Assembly: GCA_030690855.1 (NCBI GenBank)
Contig: JAUYFR010000191.1
Location: forward strand, 1-6,614
Length of the DNA stretch: 6,614 bases
DNA from: Gallionellaceae bacterium
GTDB taxonomy: Bacteria > Pseudomonadota > Gammaproteobacteria > Burkholderiales > Gallionellaceae
Direction: 5' to 3'
Below are positions 5,621-6,614 of the stretch, one piece after another (position 1 is the first letter of the stretch; every line of letters starts with the position of its first letter). The notes beneath the pieces were generated by a model. The model was not told the origin of the DNA and searched no databases. It saw nothing but the letters and a program-made list of their open reading frames with translations. Position numbers and translations under genes: made by a program.

Positions 5621-6024
5621 CCACTGCGACCATCAAGAAAATTAAAACTGCTAAGCCGCCCTATCCGTTCGAGGCTTATTCTCATGTCATCAGCCAACTA
5701 CCAAAAGAAGATGGTGGCGGATTCCTGATCACCTTCCCCGACCTCCCGGGCTGCATGTCGGATGGCGCAACCGAAGCCGAGGCGGTAACCAACGGCAAAG
5801 ATGCATTCAAAGCTTGGGTGTCCGCACGCAAGGATGCAAGCAAGGAAATTCCTGCACCGTTCTATCGTCCCGACACCGTGCCGGACGTTTCCGGTAAATT
5901 CGTTACGCGCTTACCTAAGTCGGTCCACGCCAAATTGGCCGAGCGTGCCAAGGCGGAGGGCGTTAGCTTGAATATGTTGGTGTTGGCATTTGTGGCCGAG
6001 GGGCTAGGGCGGAAGGCGGCGTAG
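5617..6024 (+). CDS. hicB: HicB-family antitoxin with ribbon-helix-helix domain
   Basis: A 135-residue antitoxin that should bind and inhibit the HicA protein encoded just upstream and repress the operon. The N-terminal part (about 15-75) is the HicB partial RNase H-like fold, recognisable from GGGFLITFPDLPGCMSDGAT (33-52) and the following EAEAVTNGKDAFKAWV helix. The C-terminal part (about 93-132) is a ribbon-helix-helix DNA-binding segment: GKFVTRLPKSVHAKLAERA followed by EGVSLNMLVLAFVAEGL. HicB proteins have either an HTH or an RHH C-terminus; this is the RHH type. It starts within the hicA stop codon (ATGA) with AGGAG nine bases upstream. A 6/7 dyad over the candidate hicA promoter is a plausible binding site. 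Intact, with no sign of decay. Confidence 0.92.
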   Translation: MTTATIKKIKTAKPPYPFEAYSHVISQLPKEDGGGFLITFPDLPGCMSDGATEAEAVTNGKDAFKAWVSARKDASKEIPAPFYRPDTVPDVSGKFVTRLPKSVHAKLAERAKAEGVSLNMLVLAFVAEGLGRKAA

Positions 6025-6183
6025 GAATCATTGCGAACCTGACCCCGATCCCTTGTTTCGTTGCTTGCGGCGGATTGATTAGCGTTTGGGAGCGGCCACT
6101 TTGAGCCAGTCGTCACTGGCCGTTATCTGGCAAAACCATAACATTTATCAACTGCTTCGCACTCAAGTAAAAATCATTACCGT
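6025..6183. other. Noncoding convergent gap between hicB and the 5'-nucleotidase, possible repeat relic
   Basis: No credible gene lies here. The left part contains ATTGCGAACCTGACCCCGAT (6030-6049). Its complement begins with a GGGGTCAGGTTC-type string, which recalls short sequences that recur beside REP-associated transposases and other mobile relics in proteobacteria; this is from memory and unverified. The middle has a GC-rich hairpin (6105-6120) within a larger imperfect inverted repeat, CGGCCACT / ACTGGCCG. The right part (about 6125-6183) is AT-rich and featureless. Confidence 0.3.
6105..6120. repeat. GC-rich hairpin in the convergent gap
   Basis: GCCAGT (6105-6110) and ACTGGC (6115-6120) form a perfect 6-base stem with loop CGTC. 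There is no T-run on either side, so it is not a standard intrinsic terminator. It may stabilise 3' ends or be part of an interspersed repeat. Confidence 0.45.
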
Positions 6184-6614
6184 TTATTCGTTAGCCACCC
6201 CGTGCGGGACATGCCCTGTCGCCACATGCTGGCGGGCGGACTCGCAATGCTTCTGCTGATCGTCAAAGAAAATATCCGCACCGAAGGCTTTCAGGAATGC
6301 ACCTTTATCCATGCCGCCGAGGAATAGCGCTTCGTCGATGCGGATATTCCAAGCGCGCAGGGTGCGAATCACCCGTTCGTGAGCAGGCGCACCTCGTGCA
6401 GTGATGAGCGCGGTGCGGATGGGCGAAGTGTCTGCCGGGTAGTCCAGTTGAATTCGGTGCAGCATGGCGAGGAAATTCTTAAACGGTCCTCCGGGTAACG
6501 GCTGCTTGGCTGCAAGCGTCTCATTGTTTTCAAACGCATCCAGCCCATCGCGTTTGTAGATGCGCTCAGATTCATCTGAAAACAGCACCGCATCGCCGTC
6601 GAAGGCGATGCGCA
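6184..6614 (-). CDS. 5'-nucleotidase (HAD fold), N-terminus cut by window edge
   Basis: The frame is open from the right edge to a TAA at 6184-6186 (142 residues plus two bases visible), so the N-terminal part lies outside. The visible part begins RIAFDGDAVLFSDESERIYK, with the DGD segment as the HAD-like nucleophile region typical of the bacterial 5'-nucleotidase family related to animal cytosolic 5'-nucleotidase I. ALITARGAP matches HAD motif II and its threonine. MDKGAFLKAFGADIFFDDQ contains a lysine candidate for motif III and the paired aspartates of motif IV. These enzymes dephosphorylate nucleoside monophosphates in the cytoplasm; substrate preference cannot be read from this fragment. 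Full family members are roughly 300 residues, so about half the protein is seen. It converges on hicB across a 159-base gap. A GTG at 6586-6588 is not the start, because the conserved motif begins upstream of it. Confidence 0.87.
   Translation of the reverse strand, partial: RIAFDGDAVLFSDESERIYKRDGLDAFENNETLAAKQPLPGGPFKNFLAMLHRIQLDYPADTSPIRTALITARGAPAHERVIRTLRAWNIRIDEALFLGGMDKGAFLKAFGADIFFDDQQKHCESARQHVATGHVPHGVANE

Noticed and set aside
5862..6116. Minus-strand reading frame covering the hicB end and the convergent gap
   Set aside because: Half of it is the complement of the conserved hicB RHH region. The rest falls in the probable repeat relic, and no domain is visible.
6586..6588. GTG as start of the 5'-nucleotidase
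   Set aside because: The same frame continues to the window edge and the conserved FDGDAVLFSDE motif begins upstream of this GTG, so the gene is partial.
1..6614. tRNA genes, rRNA genes, CRISPR arrays or a complete insertion sequence
   Set aside because: No tRNA cloverleaf, regularly spaced repeat units, transposase gene or terminal inverted repeats with target duplication could be seen by eye.

Overview
The window looks like a piece of a proteobacterial chromosome, most likely a betaproteobacterium and less likely a gammaproteobacterium. The main reason is the block argH <- -> algZ - algR (argininosuccinate lyase divergent from a LytS-type histidine kinase and its LytTR response regulator). 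This arrangement is familiar from Pseudomonas and many betaproteobacteria. Base composition is moderate, around 50% G+C by hand count in the sampled stretch 301-660. No species can be named from the sequence alone.

Layout. (1) Positions 1-1482, minus strand: two overlapping genes of an adenine DNA methyltransferase / Eco57I-type restriction-modification locus. The first is a 219-residue protein with a clear SAM-binding motif but no NPPY catalytic motif. The second has an NPPY motif but an altered SAM motif and a cysteine cluster, and it runs off the left edge. (2) Positions 1483-1602: a divergent control region with two exact copies of the 9-mer TAACGTAAC, one just upstream of each start codon, plus a 7/9 copy inside a candidate promoter. 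(3) Positions 1603-2037, plus strand: a helix-turn-helix protein, a good candidate for the controller of that locus. (4) Positions 2058-3443, minus strand: argH, complete. (5) Positions 3482-5280, plus strand: algZ and algR, translationally coupled through an ATGA overlap. The ribosome binding site of algZ lies in the loop of a potential hairpin whose stem contains the start codon. (6) Positions 5281-6024: a short AT-rich gap with a weak terminator-like hairpin and a promoter/dyad, then a hicA-hicB toxin-antitoxin pair, also joined by an ATGA overlap. (7) Positions 6025-6183: a noncoding convergent gap with a GC-rich hairpin and a possible interspersed-repeat relic. (8) Positions 6184-6614, minus strand: the C-terminal part of a HAD-fold 5'-nucleotidase, running off the right edge.

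How it fits together. A conserved core (argH, algZ, algR) is flanked by two accessory modules: a DNA-modification/defence locus with its own regulator on the left, and a HicAB module on the right. HicAB sits where hemC usually follows algR in related genomes, so this side of the core has probably been rearranged or received an insertion. The most interesting parts are the complementary motif loss in the two methyltransferase proteins, the repeated operator-like 9-mer between them and the regulator, and the hairpin over the algZ start.
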